DNA of 64,000 nucleotides from Bog-473 sp963788585 (GTDB lineage Bacteria; Actinomycetota; Acidimicrobiia; Acidimicrobiales; RAAP-2), in assembly GCA_963788585.1 (NCBI GenBank), contig CAWBHA010000003.1, positions 1,488,001 through 1,552,000 of the forward strand, written 5' to 3'. Both the position numbers and the translations under genes were made by a program. Below are positions 17,415 to 27,244 of this stretch, in pieces. Positions within the stretch are counted from its first letter, which is position 1. Every line of letters starts with the position of its first letter. The notes under the pieces are model-generated. The model made no database searches and was not told the DNA's origin. It saw only the letters and a program-made list of their open reading frames with translations.

Positions 17415-18110
17415 ATGAAGCGTCTGATCTTCCTGAGCGGTTTGGGCTGCCTGGCCCTCGGCCTCGCTGCGTGCGGCGGAGGTTCGTCCGGAGCCTCGAC
17501 ACCGAACGACGTCATGGCAGCCCTCGCGTCCGACCTCCAGAGTGGAAATCTCGACGGCGTGTGTGCGCTCGCCCAACCCAGCGATAAGTCGGCCTGCAAC
17601 AGCGCCTTGCAGAAAGCGTCCTCGGAGGTCGACCAAAAAGACGCCAAGGTGACGTTCAAAGACGTGACCTACTCGGTCAGCAACGTGGGTGCGAACAGCG
17701 CGACCGCCCGTCTCGAGTTGACGGCGTGTGTCAGTGCGCCCACTATCAATGAGACTTGCGATCACCCCGAGACCAACACCGGGCAATTGGTCAAGGTGAA
17801 CGGCACCTGGTACATCACCGAGCAACTCGTGAATGGCTCGGGCAATTCCGGGAACTCGGGCAACTCCGGGAACTCGGGCAGCTCCGGGAACTCGAACAAG
17901 AACTCCGGGAACTCCGGCAACTCACGGTCGGGCAACAGCGGATCGGGGAGCGTTGGCTCCGGCAATTTCGGGCAACTCGGGCAACTCGGGCAACTCGGGC
18001 AACTCCGGGAGCGTGGGGAGCTCCGGCAATTCCTGATCGGCGTCGCGCGGCGCGGCATGGCGCCGCCGGCCGGCCGGCTTCGCACGCCGGCGAACAGATC
18101 GGGGATGTGA
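17415..18110 (+). CDS. Lipoprotein with Asn-Ser-Gly repeat tail, frameshifted near 17966
   Basis: Signal peptide MKRLIFLSGLGCLALGLAAC has an LAAC lipobox, and a good ribosome site (AAGGAG) precedes the ATG. The folded part, about residues 30-140, resembles DUF4878-type export domains (VKVNGTWYITEQLVNG). A tail of (G/S)NSGNSG repeats follows. At 17966-17968 a TTT shifts the frame, and the current frame runs on as GQLGQLGQL to 18110. One base fewer would continue GNSGNSGNS and stop at 18036 after GSSGNS. The tail is probably meant to end at 18036. The 366 bases from 18111 to the next gene hold nothing I can support. Confidence 0.7.
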   Translation: MKRLIFLSGLGCLALGLAACGGGSSGASTPNDVMAALASDLQSGNLDGVCALAQPSDKSACNSALQKASSEVDQKDAKVTFKDVTYSVSNVGANSATARLELTACVSAPTINETCDHPETNTGQLVKVNGTWYITEQLVNGSGNSGNSGNSGNSGSSGNSNKNSGNSGNSRSGNSGSGSVGSGNFGQLGQLGQLGQLRERGELRQFLIGVARRGMAPPAGRLRTPANRSGM

Positions 18111-18476
18111 CATGACACAAACTCAATTTCCGACCTGACTCGAGCATTGGGGCCGGCCGTAAAGGGCCTCGGCCGAGCGGCCTACGTCGAGGCCTTTCAG
18201 AACGGGGCGCAGACGATCAATTCCCCTGCAGTGTGGGCGGGCAACAGCATCCTGGTAGGCGTCTCAGGGTCGGCCTCATTGCCAAAGCTCGAAGCGCTCG
18301 CGCGATGGGAACGCTCCAAGCTCGAAAGGGATCCTGCTGTTCGTCGCCAGGAACCTCCGGTCGGCCCTCACAATTCCCTCATACTCCCCACACGTCCCGG
18401 TAAGCCTCACGGCTCACGCTGATGGAGTGGCGCACACTGCGCACCACGAAGGCAGCCGCTGTAGGAGGTCGGGCCC

Positions 18477-19830
18477 ATGGGCGTCGTCGAGTCGGTGACC
18501 TCGTCGGTGAGCTCGTCGGACCTTGTCGCACACCTGTACCGCCGCGCCGGTTTCGGTGCCCTGCCGGACGAACTGCGGTCCGCGACCGCCGCCGGGTACG
18601 GCGCCACCGTCAGCGCACTCGTGGCCGGTCTGACCTCCCCCGATGCGGGCGCTGGTGCGATTGCTGCGCCGACGTTCAGCTCGCCGGTCCCGGAAGCCGA
18701 GCTCAAAAGCATGGACCTTGCGTCACGGCGCGACCTCGCGCGTCAGCTGCACCAGGAATTCGACGACCTCACGGGCTGGTGGCTGAGCCGAATGCTGGCA
18801 ACGTCGAATCCGCTCAAGGAGAAGCTCACCTTCCTCCTTCACACCCATTTCCCCACGGCGATATCGAAGGTCCGCTACCCCGTCTACATGTACGGGCAGA
18901 ACCAGATCTTCCGTACGCAGGGCAGTGGCGACTTCACCTCGCTCACGCAGGCCGTCGCCCAGGACCCAGCGATGCTGATCTGGCTCGACGCCAACTCCAA
19001 CAAGGCCTCGAACCCGAACGAGAACTTCGCCCGAGAGCTCATGGAGCGCTTCACGATGGGGATCGGCTCCTATACCCAGGCCGACGTGCGGTCGGCGTCC
19101 TACTGCTTCACCGGTTGGCGCCTCGACCCGAGGACCGGAGCGTTCGCCATCGCGGCGCGTCAGCACAGCACCGCTCCGCAGGACTTTCTCGGCGTGAACG
19201 GCATCAACACCGGCCAGCAGGTGATCGACATCGTCACGCAGAGCGACGCGTCGGGCCATTTCGTCCCGTCTCGCTTCTGGAGCTATCTCGCCTATCCGGT
19301 GACACCGGGCGACCCCGTGGTGGCCGACCTGGCCCCGGCGTACGCGGCCGACCGCAACATTTCCAACCTGCTGACGGCCATCTTCGAGCACCCCGACGTT
19401 CACCCAGACGCGGGCGGTGCAGGGCCTCGTCAAGCAGCCGACGGAGTACGTGGTCGGTGCCTTCCGTGCCTTGGGCGTGGGACCGACCGCCCTGCAGGGC
19501 AGACTGACGGCGGAGCTCGTGCCGCTCTTCGCCGGCCTGGGCCAAGTGCTGTTCGACCCGCCCAGCGTCGGCGGGTGGCCGCAGAACGGCTACTGGCTCT
19601 CCACCGCATCGGCACTGGCGCGATGGAAGTTCGCGCATCGGCTGGCCCGGGCGGCGGACATCTCCATGGTGGCCGATGCCGCGCCCGCAGCGCGGGTGGA
19701 CGCGGCAGCCGAGATGCTCACGGTCCCGGGCTGGAGCGCGACCACCGCTGTGGCGCTGCGCGAGGCCGCCGGCGACCCGGCCACCGTGGTCACCCTGGCC
19801 CTGGTGTCGCCCGAGTTCGTGAGCAACTGA
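18477..19830 (+). pseudogene. DUF1800 family protein, one-base frameshift at about 19398
   Basis: The N-terminal frame from the ATG at 18477 (AGGAGG 9 bp upstream) covers the DUF1800 hallmarks: LYRRAGFGALPDEL, WWLSRMLATSNPLKEKLTFL, and NENFARELMERFTMGIG. It reads to LLTAIFEHPD and then degenerates. The continuation TRAVQGLVKQPTEYVVGAFR through DPPSVGGWPQNGYW and VSPEFVSN is in another frame and stops at 19830. Removing one base of GACGTTC near 19398 joins them into one protein of about 450 residues. DUF1800 proteins are exported proteins of unknown function, usually beside DUF1501. A sequencing error is as likely as real inactivation. Confidence 0.85.
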
Positions 19831-19839
19831 GGAGGCTTC

Positions 19840-21261
19840 GTGAACGATGGACCGCGGCTGGAAGCGTCTGCATCGGATCGAGCCCCATTGGACCGGCCGA
19901 TCGCGGTGCCCGAGGAGCCGGTGTTCGCCGGCGCGCCGTCGGGACCCGACGCACCGACGGAACCCGGCCGCCTGCATCGGCGGGCCTTCCTGGGTCTGGC
20001 CGGCGGCGCCGGCGCCCTCGGGGTCCTCGGGGCCCTCCTCGGACCGCGTGCGTGGGACACGCTCTTCGGAGGCGGGTCCGATCCCGGCGGCGCCATGGGC
20101 GACGCCGGCGGCCGGAACCTGGTGCTGCTCACCCTCTATGGCGGCAACGACGGGCTGAACACGGTCATCCCGTATCGAGACCCGGCCTACGCGCCGGCCC
20201 GGGGCCCGCTCGCCGTGGACGCCTCGAGCGTCCTCCCGTTGGCCGAAGAGTTCGGGTTGTCGTCGAAGATGCCCGGGTTCAAGAAGCTGTGGGACGCACG
20301 GGAGCTCGCCATCGTCCACGGCGTCGGGTTCTCCGATCCCAACTACAGCCACTTCGAGTCCATGGACATCTGGCAGAGCGGCGTTCCCGAGACGCCGGTC
20401 GCGACCGGGTGGCTCGGTCGCTGGCTCGACGGGACGAAGTCGAGTCCGCTGCGTGCCATCGCGCTCGGGCCCACGCTCCCGACGGCGCTCTCGGGTGAGC
20501 GGGTGCAGGGTGCGGCAATTCCCGTCGGCCCGCTCGTGCTCCCCGGCTCGGCGTCCGAGCAAGCCCAGTACGCGTCGCTGGCCCGCGCCGACCGCGGCGA
20601 CCCGCCGCTGGCGGCGGAGAGTGCCACGTCGGACCGTGTGCTGCTCGAGCTGCACCAGCGGCTCGGTCCGGTGCTGGACCGCACGTCGACCTCCAACCCG
20701 CTCCATCTGGCCGACGAGTCGAGCCTCGCCGCAGGCGCGTCCGCCAACCTGGCCATCGCCAACGGCGGAGGGGGGCAAGCCAGCGGCAACGTGCTGGCGG
20801 TGCAGCTCAGCGTCGTGGCCAACCTGATCCTGGCGGGTGTCAACGCGGATGTCTACAGCGTCGAGCTGGGTGGGTTCGACACACACGCCGACCAGGTGCC
20901 GGTCCAGAGCACGCTCCTCTCGGAGCTGGACACCGCCGTGACCGGGTTCGTCGACGCCCTGCGTGGGACCCGCCACGGGTCACGCACCGTGGTGTTGATC
21001 TACACGGAATTCGGCCGACGCGTCGGCGGCAACGCGAGCAACGGCACCGACCACGGTTGGGCCAACGTCGCCTTCGTCGCCGGACCGTCGGTGAAGGGAG
21101 GCTTCTACGGGGAGCCGCCCAGTCTGACCAAGCTCTCCGAGGGCAACACCGTGTACACGACCGACTTCCGGACGCTCTACGCGACCATGTTGGGCCAGGT
21201 GCTCGGTGCCGACCCGAAGAGCTTCCTCGACGGCACGTTTCGACAGCTTTCGCTTGTCTGA
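19840..21261 (+). CDS. DUF1501 family Tat-exported protein
   Basis: Protein of 473 residues from a GTG at 19840 with GGAGG just upstream. A twin-arginine signal, RLHRRAFLGLAGGAGALG, is followed by LVLLTLYGGNDGLNTVIPY, ELGGFDTHADQ, IYTEFGRRVGGNASNGTDHGW and a conserved end. These are DUF1501 marks; the family is related to sulfatases and alkaline phosphatase-like folds but has no assigned reaction. It follows the DUF1800 gene by nine bases, and this pair is widely conserved, so the two products probably work together outside the membrane. Confidence 0.9.
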   Translation: MNDGPRLEASASDRAPLDRPIAVPEEPVFAGAPSGPDAPTEPGRLHRRAFLGLAGGAGALGVLGALLGPRAWDTLFGGGSDPGGAMGDAGGRNLVLLTLYGGNDGLNTVIPYRDPAYAPARGPLAVDASSVLPLAEEFGLSSKMPGFKKLWDARELAIVHGVGFSDPNYSHFESMDIWQSGVPETPVATGWLGRWLDGTKSSPLRAIALGPTLPTALSGERVQGAAIPVGPLVLPGSASEQAQYASLARADRGDPPLAAESATSDRVLLELHQRLGPVLDRTSTSNPLHLADESSLAAGASANLAIANGGGGQASGNVLAVQLSVVANLILAGVNADVYSVELGGFDTHADQVPVQSTLLSELDTAVTGFVDALRGTRHGSRTVVLIYTEFGRRVGGNASNGTDHGWANVAFVAGPSVKGGFYGEPPSLTKLSEGNTVYTTDFRTLYATMLGQVLGADPKSFLDGTFRQLSLV

Positions 21262-21321
21262 ACGCCGTCCGCCACGCGCAGTCCGGGTTGCCCGCTCGTC
21301 CGCGTCACGGGCGCGTCGTGT

Positions 21322-22434
21322 TCAGCCGCGCGATGCCGCCAGGGCGTGGGCCAGCACGAGGCGTCGATGGGTTGCCGCGTCGCCCCAGGCCCGCGCCAGC
21401 GCCCACGTCATCTTCAAGAAGAAGTGCAGGTCGCATTCCCACGTGTACCCGATGGCGCCGTGCACCTGCAGCGCCACCCGCGCCGCGAACTCGGCCGCGT
21501 CCGAGGCCATCGCCTTGGCCATGGAGGCGTCGTGCGACAGCGTCGGCTGCGCGGTGGCGAGCGACCACGCGGCTCGGTAGGTGGCGGGCCGGGCGAACTC
21601 GAGGCGGACCCGTGCGTCGGCGAGGAGATGCTTGACCGCCTGGAAGCTCCCGATGGGCTTGCCGAACTGATGGCGTTCCTTGGCGTAGACGGCGGTCATG
21701 GCCAGCATCCGGTCCGCCAGCCCGATCAGCAACGCAGCGGTGCCGGCGGCGGCCCGGTCGGCCACCAGGTCGACCACCGCGTCGGCGGCCACGCCGTAGG
21801 CCAGGAGCGTGTCGGACGAGAGGGGCCACTGCACGGTGGAGAGGTCGCGTGACGCGCTGAGGGCGGGCGTGGGCTCGGCCACGCACGACGCCGCGGGCAC
21901 CGCGTGCAATTGCCAGCCCGACTCGGCGTCGCGACACGCCAGCAACAAGATGGCCGCGTCCCGCGCGCCGACGACGCGTGGGGTGCGCAGCATGCCGTTG
22001 GCCGAGACCTCGGTGGGCGAGACGAGCCCGTCGACCGTCACGTCGATCCCGCCGACGGCGATGATCGCGTCGTCCTCGACGAGCGCGCCGAGCGCGGCGC
22101 TGGCGGCGGCGTCGGGCCGCAGCGCGGCGAGCGTCGGGGCGGCCAGTGCGGCCGTCTCGAGCAAGGGCTCGGGCAGGCAAGCCCGTCCCGCTTCCTCGAG
22201 GACCCCGACCAGGTCCACCTCGCTCAGCCCGAGGCCCACGGCGGCGTCCGGCACGACGAGCGCCGGCGCTCCCAGCTCGGCCAGGACGGCCCAGCGGTTG
22301 GCGGCCAGCTCGGCCCGGCCGGCCTGGTCGGCCACCTCGAAGGCGCGCAGCGCGTCCGGCGCGCACTCCGTGTCGAGCACGGTACGCACGCCCGCGCGCA
22401 GCTCGTCTTGCTGCTCGGTGAAGGCGAAGTCCAC
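21322..22434 (-). CDS. Acyl-CoA dehydrogenase, FadE-type subunit
   Basis: Protein of 370 residues from a GTG at 22434 (VDFAFTEQQDELRAGVR). The C-terminal domain contains VYAKERHQFGKPIGSFQAVKH and QVHGAIGYTWECDLHFFLK. The N-terminal and middle domains are diverged, as in the smaller subunit of heteromeric steroid acyl-CoA dehydrogenases. The gene is 25 bp downstream of a second dehydrogenase gene on the same strand, and the two are likely partners. The intact partner sequence is needed because FAD contacts are shared across such dimers. Confidence 0.9.
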   Translation of the reverse strand: MDFAFTEQQDELRAGVRTVLDTECAPDALRAFEVADQAGRAELAANRWAVLAELGAPALVVPDAAVGLGLSEVDLVGVLEEAGRACLPEPLLETAALAAPTLAALRPDAAASAALGALVEDDAIIAVGGIDVTVDGLVSPTEVSANGMLRTPRVVGARDAAILLLACRDAESGWQLHAVPAASCVAEPTPALSASRDLSTVQWPLSSDTLLAYGVAADAVVDLVADRAAAGTAALLIGLADRMLAMTAVYAKERHQFGKPIGSFQAVKHLLADARVRLEFARPATYRAAWSLATAQPTLSHDASMAKAMASDAAEFAARVALQVHGAIGYTWECDLHFFLKMTWALARAWGDAATHRRLVLAHALAASRG

Positions 22435-22459
22435 GGCCGGCTCGGCGGGCTGGTCTCGC

Positions 22460-23604
22460 TCAGCGCGGCAGCCCGAGCAGGCGCTCGGCCACCACGTTCC
22501 GTTGAATCTCGTTCGTCCCGGCGTAAATGGTCCCGGCCAGCGAGAAGAGGTAGCCGTCGAGCCAATCGCCCGGCGTCCCCGCCTCGAGCAGCTCGGCATC
22601 GGGGCCGAGGAGGTCGAGCGCGGTGGTGTGGATGGCCACGTCGGTCTCGGACCAGAAGATCTTGTTGGCGCTGGCTTCGGCACCGACGGCCTGCCCGCGG
22701 GCCACCTTGCTGGCCGTCCAGTAGGTGTGCAGCCGGTAGGCCTCGGCGTCCATGTGTGCACGGGCCACCGCGTCGGTGGAAGCGGGTGGGCCGCCGCGCG
22801 ACGCGTACAGCCGCAGGAGGCGGCCGGCCGCCTCGGTGTACCGCGCCGGGCTGCGCAACGAGAGTCCGCGTTCGGAGCCGGCGGTGGCCATGGCGACGGA
22901 CCAGCCCGCCCCGACTTCGCCCAGCACCTGTTCCTCGGGGACTTCGACGCTGTCGAAGAAGATCTCGGCGAAGCCCGTCTCTCCGTCGAGCTGCGGGATG
23001 GGGCGCACGGTGACGCCGGGCGCGTCCATGGCGATGAGGAAATAGGTGAGGCCACGGTGACGCTCCGCCTCGGGGTCGGTCCGGAAGATGCCGAAGCACC
23101 ACTCGGCGAACGCGCCGCGGCTGGCCCACGTCTTCTGCCCGTCAAGGACCCAGCCGTCCCCGGCGGCGTTGCGGGCGGCCCGCGAGCGGATGCCGGCGAG
23201 GTCGCTGCCGGCGTCGGGCTCGGACCAGCCCTGGCACCAGATCTCCTCGCCGGCCGCCATGGGCGGGAGGTAGCGCGCCTTCTGGGCCTCGGTCCCGTAC
23301 TCGAGCATGGTGGGGCCGAGCAGGAAGATGCCGTTCTGGCTGACCCGCGTGGGGCGCGCCCCCGGTAGTACTCCTCCTCGAACACGAGCCATTCGAAGAT
23401 GCCGAGGTCGCGCCCGCCGTACTCGACGGGCCAGCTGACGACCGACCAGCGGTCCTCGTACATGGTGCGCTCCCAGGCCCGGTGCGCCTCGAAGCCCGCT
23501 GCCGTATCGAGGGAGGGGAGCGGATCGGCAGGCACGTGGGCGGCCAGCCAGCTCCGGGCCCCGGCGCGGAACGCCTCCTGCTCGGGGCTGAAGGTCAGGT
23601 CCAT
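22460..23604 (-). pseudogene. Acyl-CoA dehydrogenase partner subunit, one-base frameshift at about 23360
   Basis: From the ATG at 23604 the frame reads MDLTFSPEQEAFRAGARSWL and continues to FEWLVFEEEYYRG. The protein then resumes in another frame at RVSQNGIFLLGPTMLEYGT and runs through WCQGWSEPDAGSDLAGIRSRA to NEIQRNVVAERLLGLPR. The break lies in a G/C run (CGGGGGCGCGCCCCACGCGG), one base shorter than the expected RAGAPTR coding. Repaired, the protein would have about 381 residues with all family motifs. A homopolymer-type sequencing error is plausible; otherwise the dehydrogenase pair would be inactive. Confidence 0.85.
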
Positions 23605-23673
23605 GGCGCAGCGAATCTCGCACAGGGCCCTCGGGCTTGCCAAGGTGGCTGTTCGGGCGTCTGGCGCTCGATC

Positions 23674-23686
23674 TGATTGGGCGTCA
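23674..23686. promoter_or_regulatory. Candidate operator, imperfect TGACG-type palindrome (copy 3)
   Basis: CTGATTGGGCGTCAG keeps the right arm exactly and three of five left-arm bases. It lies in the 96 bp between divergent starts: 70 bp upstream of the acyl-CoA dehydrogenase gene and 15 bp upstream of the thiolase ATG. One site could control both directions. Confidence 0.45.
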
Positions 23687-23700
23687 GAATTGGCCCTCGT

Positions 23701-24879
23701 ATGCCGAATGCCGTGATCGTCGATGCCGTCCGCACGCCGGTCGGCCGCCGCGGGGGCCGTCTCTCGGGATGGCACGCCACGGATCTCGCCGCCCAACCCC
23801 TGGCCGCGCTCGTGGCGCGCAACGACCTGGACCCGGCGCTGGTCGAGGACGTGGTCATGGGTTGCACGATGACCGTGGGCGAGCAGGCGATGAACATCGC
23901 CCGCAACGCCGCGCTGGCCGCCGGGTTCCCCGAGTCGGTCCCCGGGACGACCGTGGACCGCCAGTGCGGCTCGGCCCAGCAAGCCATCCACTTCGCAGCG
24001 CAGGCCGTCATGGCCGGGGCCATGGACGTGGCGATCGGGGCCGGCGTGGAGTCGATGAGCCGGGTGCCGATCGGCTCGACCACCGAGCCGGGGCCCGGCG
24101 AGGCCTACGGCCCGCTCTACAAGGAGCGCTTCGAGCTCATCCACCAGGGCGAGTGTGCGGAGGAGATCGCCCGGCGCTGGAAGATCTCGCGCGAGGAGAT
24201 GGACGCGTTCGCACTGCGCTCCCATCAGCGCGCGGCGCGGGCCACCGACGAGGGGCGGTTCGCGGCCGAGATCGTCCCGCTGGAGGCCCGGGTCCACCCC
24301 GATGTGCCCGGTGCTGAGGATGTCCGGGGGCTGCTCGCATCGGACGAGGGCATCCGCCGCGAGACCTCCCTCGAGAAGCTGGCGGGACTCAAGCCGGCCT
24401 TCTCCGAGACCGGGACGGTCACCGCGGGGACGTCGTCGCAGATCTCCGACGGGGCCGCCGCCGTCCTCATCATGAGCGAGGAGCGGGCGTCGTCGCTCGG
24501 GCTCCGGCCGCGGGCGCGCTTCCACACCTTCGCGGTGGCCGCCAACGACCCGCAGATCATGCTGACCGCGCCGATCCCCGCCACCGAGCTGGTGCTGGCC
24601 AAGGCCAAGCTGTCGCTCGGCGACATGGACGTGATCGAGATCAACGAGGCCTTCGCCTCGGTGGTCCTCGCCTGGGAGCGGGAGTACGGCCCCGACATGG
24701 ACAAGGTGAACTCCAACGGCGGGGCCATCGCCATCGGCCATCCGACGGGGTGCTCGGGCGCCCGGCTGATGGCCACCTTGTTGCACGAGATGGAGCGCAC
24801 GGGTGCGCGCTACGGGCTCCAGACGATGTGCGAGGGTGGCGGACAGGCGAACGCAACGATCATCGAGCGTCTCGGCTGA
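23701..24879 (+). CDS. Acetyl-CoA acetyltransferase (FadA-type thiolase)
   Basis: Protein of 392 residues. VDAVRTPVGRRGGRLSGW is at the N-terminus. The active-site cysteine is in TTVDRQCGSAQQAIHFAA, IEINEAFASVV follows, the histidine is in NSNGGAIAIGHPTGCSGAR, and the end has a cysteine in LQTMCEGGGQANA. All catalytic residues are present, so it should cleave a 3-ketoacyl-CoA with CoA. It heads an operon with the DUF35 and lipid-transfer genes. Neighbours suggest a role in steroid side-chain or ring-fragment beta-oxidation (compare FadA5/FadA6), which is an inference. Confidence 0.93.
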   Translation: MPNAVIVDAVRTPVGRRGGRLSGWHATDLAAQPLAALVARNDLDPALVEDVVMGCTMTVGEQAMNIARNAALAAGFPESVPGTTVDRQCGSAQQAIHFAAQAVMAGAMDVAIGAGVESMSRVPIGSTTEPGPGEAYGPLYKERFELIHQGECAEEIARRWKISREEMDAFALRSHQRAARATDEGRFAAEIVPLEARVHPDVPGAEDVRGLLASDEGIRRETSLEKLAGLKPAFSETGTVTAGTSSQISDGAAAVLIMSEERASSLGLRPRARFHTFAVAANDPQIMLTAPIPATELVLAKAKLSLGDMDVIEINEAFASVVLAWEREYGPDMDKVNSNGGAIAIGHPTGCSGARLMATLLHEMERTGARYGLQTMCEGGGQANATIIERLG

Positions 24880-25349
24880 TGGCCGACGCGACGAGGGTGC
24901 CCGCGGTCGAGGGCTGGTTCACCACCGGCGACGACGGCAGCGCGCCGGCCCTCCTCGGGTCCCGCTGCGAGGAGTGCGGGACCTTCGCCTTCCCGGCCGA
25001 GGAACGCTACTGCCGCAATCCCGACTGCGCGTCGACCTCCTTCGAGCGCATCGAGCTGTCGCGGCGCGGCCGCATCTGGTCCTACACCGACGCGCGCTAC
25101 CAACCGCCGGCGCCGTACGTGGCGGCCGATCCCTACGAGCCCTTCTGCCTGGCCGCCGTGGAGCTGGACGCCGAGAAGCTCGTCGTCATGGGGCAGGTCG
25201 TCGGGGGGGTGACCGTCGACGACCTCACCGTGGGCGACGAGGTCGAGCTCGTGGTCGACACGCTCTACTCCGAAGACGGCCGCGACTACCTCGTGTGGAA
25301 GTGGCGGCCCCTGGGTCTCGCTGCCCTCACCCCGGGCTGGGAGGGTTGA
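24879..25349 (+). CDS. DUF35 zinc-ribbon/OB-fold protein
   Basis: Protein of 156 residues. GSRCEECGTFAFPAEERYCRNPDC holds the four zinc cysteines. An OB-fold follows (GRIWSYTDARYQPPAPY, VVGGVTVDDLTVGDEVELVVD). DUF35 proteins bind thiolase-like partners and help load or position acyl-CoA; the ChsH2-DUF35/Ltp2 aldolase is the model. It overlaps the thiolase stop by one base (TGATG) and precedes the lipid-transfer gene by seven bases, so it probably partners the latter. Confidence 0.9.
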   Translation: MADATRVPAVEGWFTTGDDGSAPALLGSRCEECGTFAFPAEERYCRNPDCASTSFERIELSRRGRIWSYTDARYQPPAPYVAADPYEPFCLAAVELDAEKLVVMGQVVGGVTVDDLTVGDEVELVVDTLYSEDGRDYLVWKWRPLGLAALTPGWEG

Positions 25350-25356
25350 GGCGCCC

Positions 25357-26601
25357 ATGACCGCGGTTTCCGGGACGTCCGGGACGTCCGACAGGAGGGT
25401 CGCGGTCCTCGGTGCCGGCATGCACGAGTGGGGCAAATGGGGGCGGCCCTTCGTCGAGTACGGGCTGGCGGCGGCCCGCGCCGCGCTGGCCGACGCCGGC
25501 CTCGGCTGGCGGGACATGCAGTTCGTCTCCGGGGCCGACACGATCCGCAACGGGTACCCCGGCTTCGTCTCCGGGGCGACATTCGCCCAGGCCCTGGGCT
25601 GGACCGGCGCCCGGGTGTCGAGCGTCTACGCGGCCTGCGCCTCGGGCGCGGTGGCCATCGCCAACGCCCGGGCCCAGATCCTGGCCGGCCTGTGCGACGT
25701 GGCGCTGGTCGTCGGGGCGGACACGACGCCGAAGGGCTTCTTCGCGCCGGTCGGGGGCGAGCGCAAGGACGACCCCGACTGGCTGCGCTTCCACCTCATG
25801 GGTGCGACCAACCCGGCGTACTTCGCGTTGTACGCGCGGCGGCGCATGGACCGCTTCGGCGCGACGGAGGAGGACTTCGCACAGGTCAAGGTCAAGAACG
25901 CGCGCCACGGCTTGGCCAACCCCAACGCGCGCTACCGCAAGGAGGTCACCGTCGACGAGGTGCTGGCGTCGCCGATGGTGGCCGACCCGCTGCGGCTCCT
26001 CGAGATCTGCGCCACCTCGGACGGCGGCGCGGCGCTCGTCCTCTCGTCGATGGAGTTCGCCCGCCGCCACAGCGGTGGCGGATCGCCCCTAGTCACCGTC
26101 GACGCCGTGTCCACGGTGACGCCGGCGTTCCCCAACACCGTGATCGAGATGCCGAATTTCGCCACCGACTCCGCCGTCGCGGTCTCGGGCTCCGACGCCA
26201 CGGGTGTGGGGCCTTCCGGGTTCCGTCCGTCGATCACCGCGGCGGCCTACGCAGAGGCCGGCATCGGCCCGGAGGACGTGCACCTGGCCGAGGTCTACGA
26301 CCTCTCCTCCGCGCTCGAGCTCGACTGGTACGAGGACATCGGGCTCTGCGGCGAGGGCGAGGCCGAGAAGCTGCTGCGCGACGGCGCGACGGCGCTGGGG
26401 GGTCGGGTGCCGGTCAATCCCTCGGGTGGTCTGTCGTGCTTCGGAGAGGCGATCCCGGCCCAGGCCATCGCCCAGGTGTGCGAGTGCGTCTGGCAGCTGC
26501 GGGGCACGGCCTCCGGGCGGCAGGTGGAGGGGGCGAGGGTCGCCGTGACGGCCAACCAAGGTTTGTTCGGGCACGGCTCCTCGGTCCTTCTCAGGCGCTG
26601 A
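25357..26601 (+). CDS. Thiolase-fold lipid-transfer protein (Ltp/SCP-x-like)
   Basis: Protein of 414 residues. RVAVLGAGMHEWGKWGRPF, SVYAACASGAVAIANARAQI and NPSGGLSCFGEAIPAQAIAQ mark the non-condensing thiolase-like branch. The glycine/histidine pattern of true thiolases is altered. Relatives such as Ltp2 catalyse retro-aldol removal of steroid side-chain pieces together with a DUF35 protein, and such a partner is encoded directly upstream. An acyl-CoA substrate is expected. It is the last gene of the thiolase-DUF35-Ltp operon. Confidence 0.87.
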   Translation: MTAVSGTSGTSDRRVAVLGAGMHEWGKWGRPFVEYGLAAARAALADAGLGWRDMQFVSGADTIRNGYPGFVSGATFAQALGWTGARVSSVYAACASGAVAIANARAQILAGLCDVALVVGADTTPKGFFAPVGGERKDDPDWLRFHLMGATNPAYFALYARRRMDRFGATEEDFAQVKVKNARHGLANPNARYRKEVTVDEVLASPMVADPLRLLEICATSDGGAALVLSSMEFARRHSGGGSPLVTVDAVSTVTPAFPNTVIEMPNFATDSAVAVSGSDATGVGPSGFRPSITAAAYAEAGIGPEDVHLAEVYDLSSALELDWYEDIGLCGEGEAEKLLRDGATALGGRVPVNPSGGLSCFGEAIPAQAIAQVCECVWQLRGTASGRQVEGARVAVTANQGLFGHGSSVLLRR

Positions 26602-26779
26602 AACCCTGGTAGCGGGCGACTTCGAGAAACCTGGGTCGCACGTGTGTGAGGCCGGGCGATTGGGGTATGGGCTGGGTGACGTCAAGCGAGGACGCCGCCT
26701 GTTTAGGCTGGCAGACGCGTGAGTCGTCTAATCATTCGGGGCCGGCGCGGAACGGCCCTGCGATTGGAGGAACCATTGC

Positions 26780-27244
26780 ATGTTGGCCACTGATGCGACT
26801 GAGCTGCGACAGCCCCAAGCGCAGCGAAGAGGAGCAGGGAACTTGATGCAGGACCAGACTGACGACCGTAGCGGGATTGGGTCCGACGAGGTCCTCCGCG
26901 CGCTCGACGAGCTGGAATCGGTCTTGCGCGAGAACGCGGAGAGTGAGCGTCTGCTGTCCAAGCGCATCGCCGAGGTGCGCCTCGCCCGGGAGAACGGGCG
27001 GGAGTGGAAGGCGATCCTCGGGGACGAGGACGAACCCGGGACCGTGCAGCTCGTCAGCACGATCCTGCGCCGGCAGTCCGAGGCCAGCGGGTACCTCCGC
27101 CGCTCCCTGGTGGTGGCGCTGCGCGCCGAGGGGCAGAGCATCCCGAGCATCGCCCATCTCTTCGGGGTCACGCACCAGCGGGTCTCGAACCTGCTGCGCC
27201 GCGTGGCGCAGGGCAACGCCGCCTCGGGCGGCGACGCGGTCTAG
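26780..27244 (+). CDS. Small helix-turn-helix protein
   Basis: Protein of 154 residues. The N-terminal part is a predicted coiled coil (LRALDELESVLRENAESERLLSKRIAEVRLAREN). The C-terminal part is a helix-turn-helix (EGQSIPSIAHLFGVTHQRVSNLLRR). The ATG at 26780 has GGAGG nine bases upstream; a second ATG at 26846 also has a GAGGAG. It ends four bases inside the convergent ipdC-like gene. It may be a local transcription regulator; a link to the catabolic genes rests on position only. The 178 bp gap before it shows no other gene. Confidence 0.7.
   Translation: MLATDATELRQPQAQRRGAGNLMQDQTDDRSGIGSDEVLRALDELESVLRENAESERLLSKRIAEVRLARENGREWKAILGDEDEPGTVQLVSTILRRQSEASGYLRRSLVVALRAEGQSIPSIAHLFGVTHQRVSNLLRRVAQGNAASGGDAV

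Noticed and set aside
17820..18010. Tandem repeats resembling a CRISPR-like or satellite array
   Set aside because: Period is 9-18 bases, in frame with an Asn-Ser-Gly protein tail, with no spacers and no cas genes.
21322..24786. A 1154-codon open frame on the minus strand across 21.3-24.8 kb
   Set aside because: Only its C-terminal 370 codons and a short middle part (start of the second dehydrogenase) read like protein. The rest is antisense to the thiolase gene and is an artefact of high GC.
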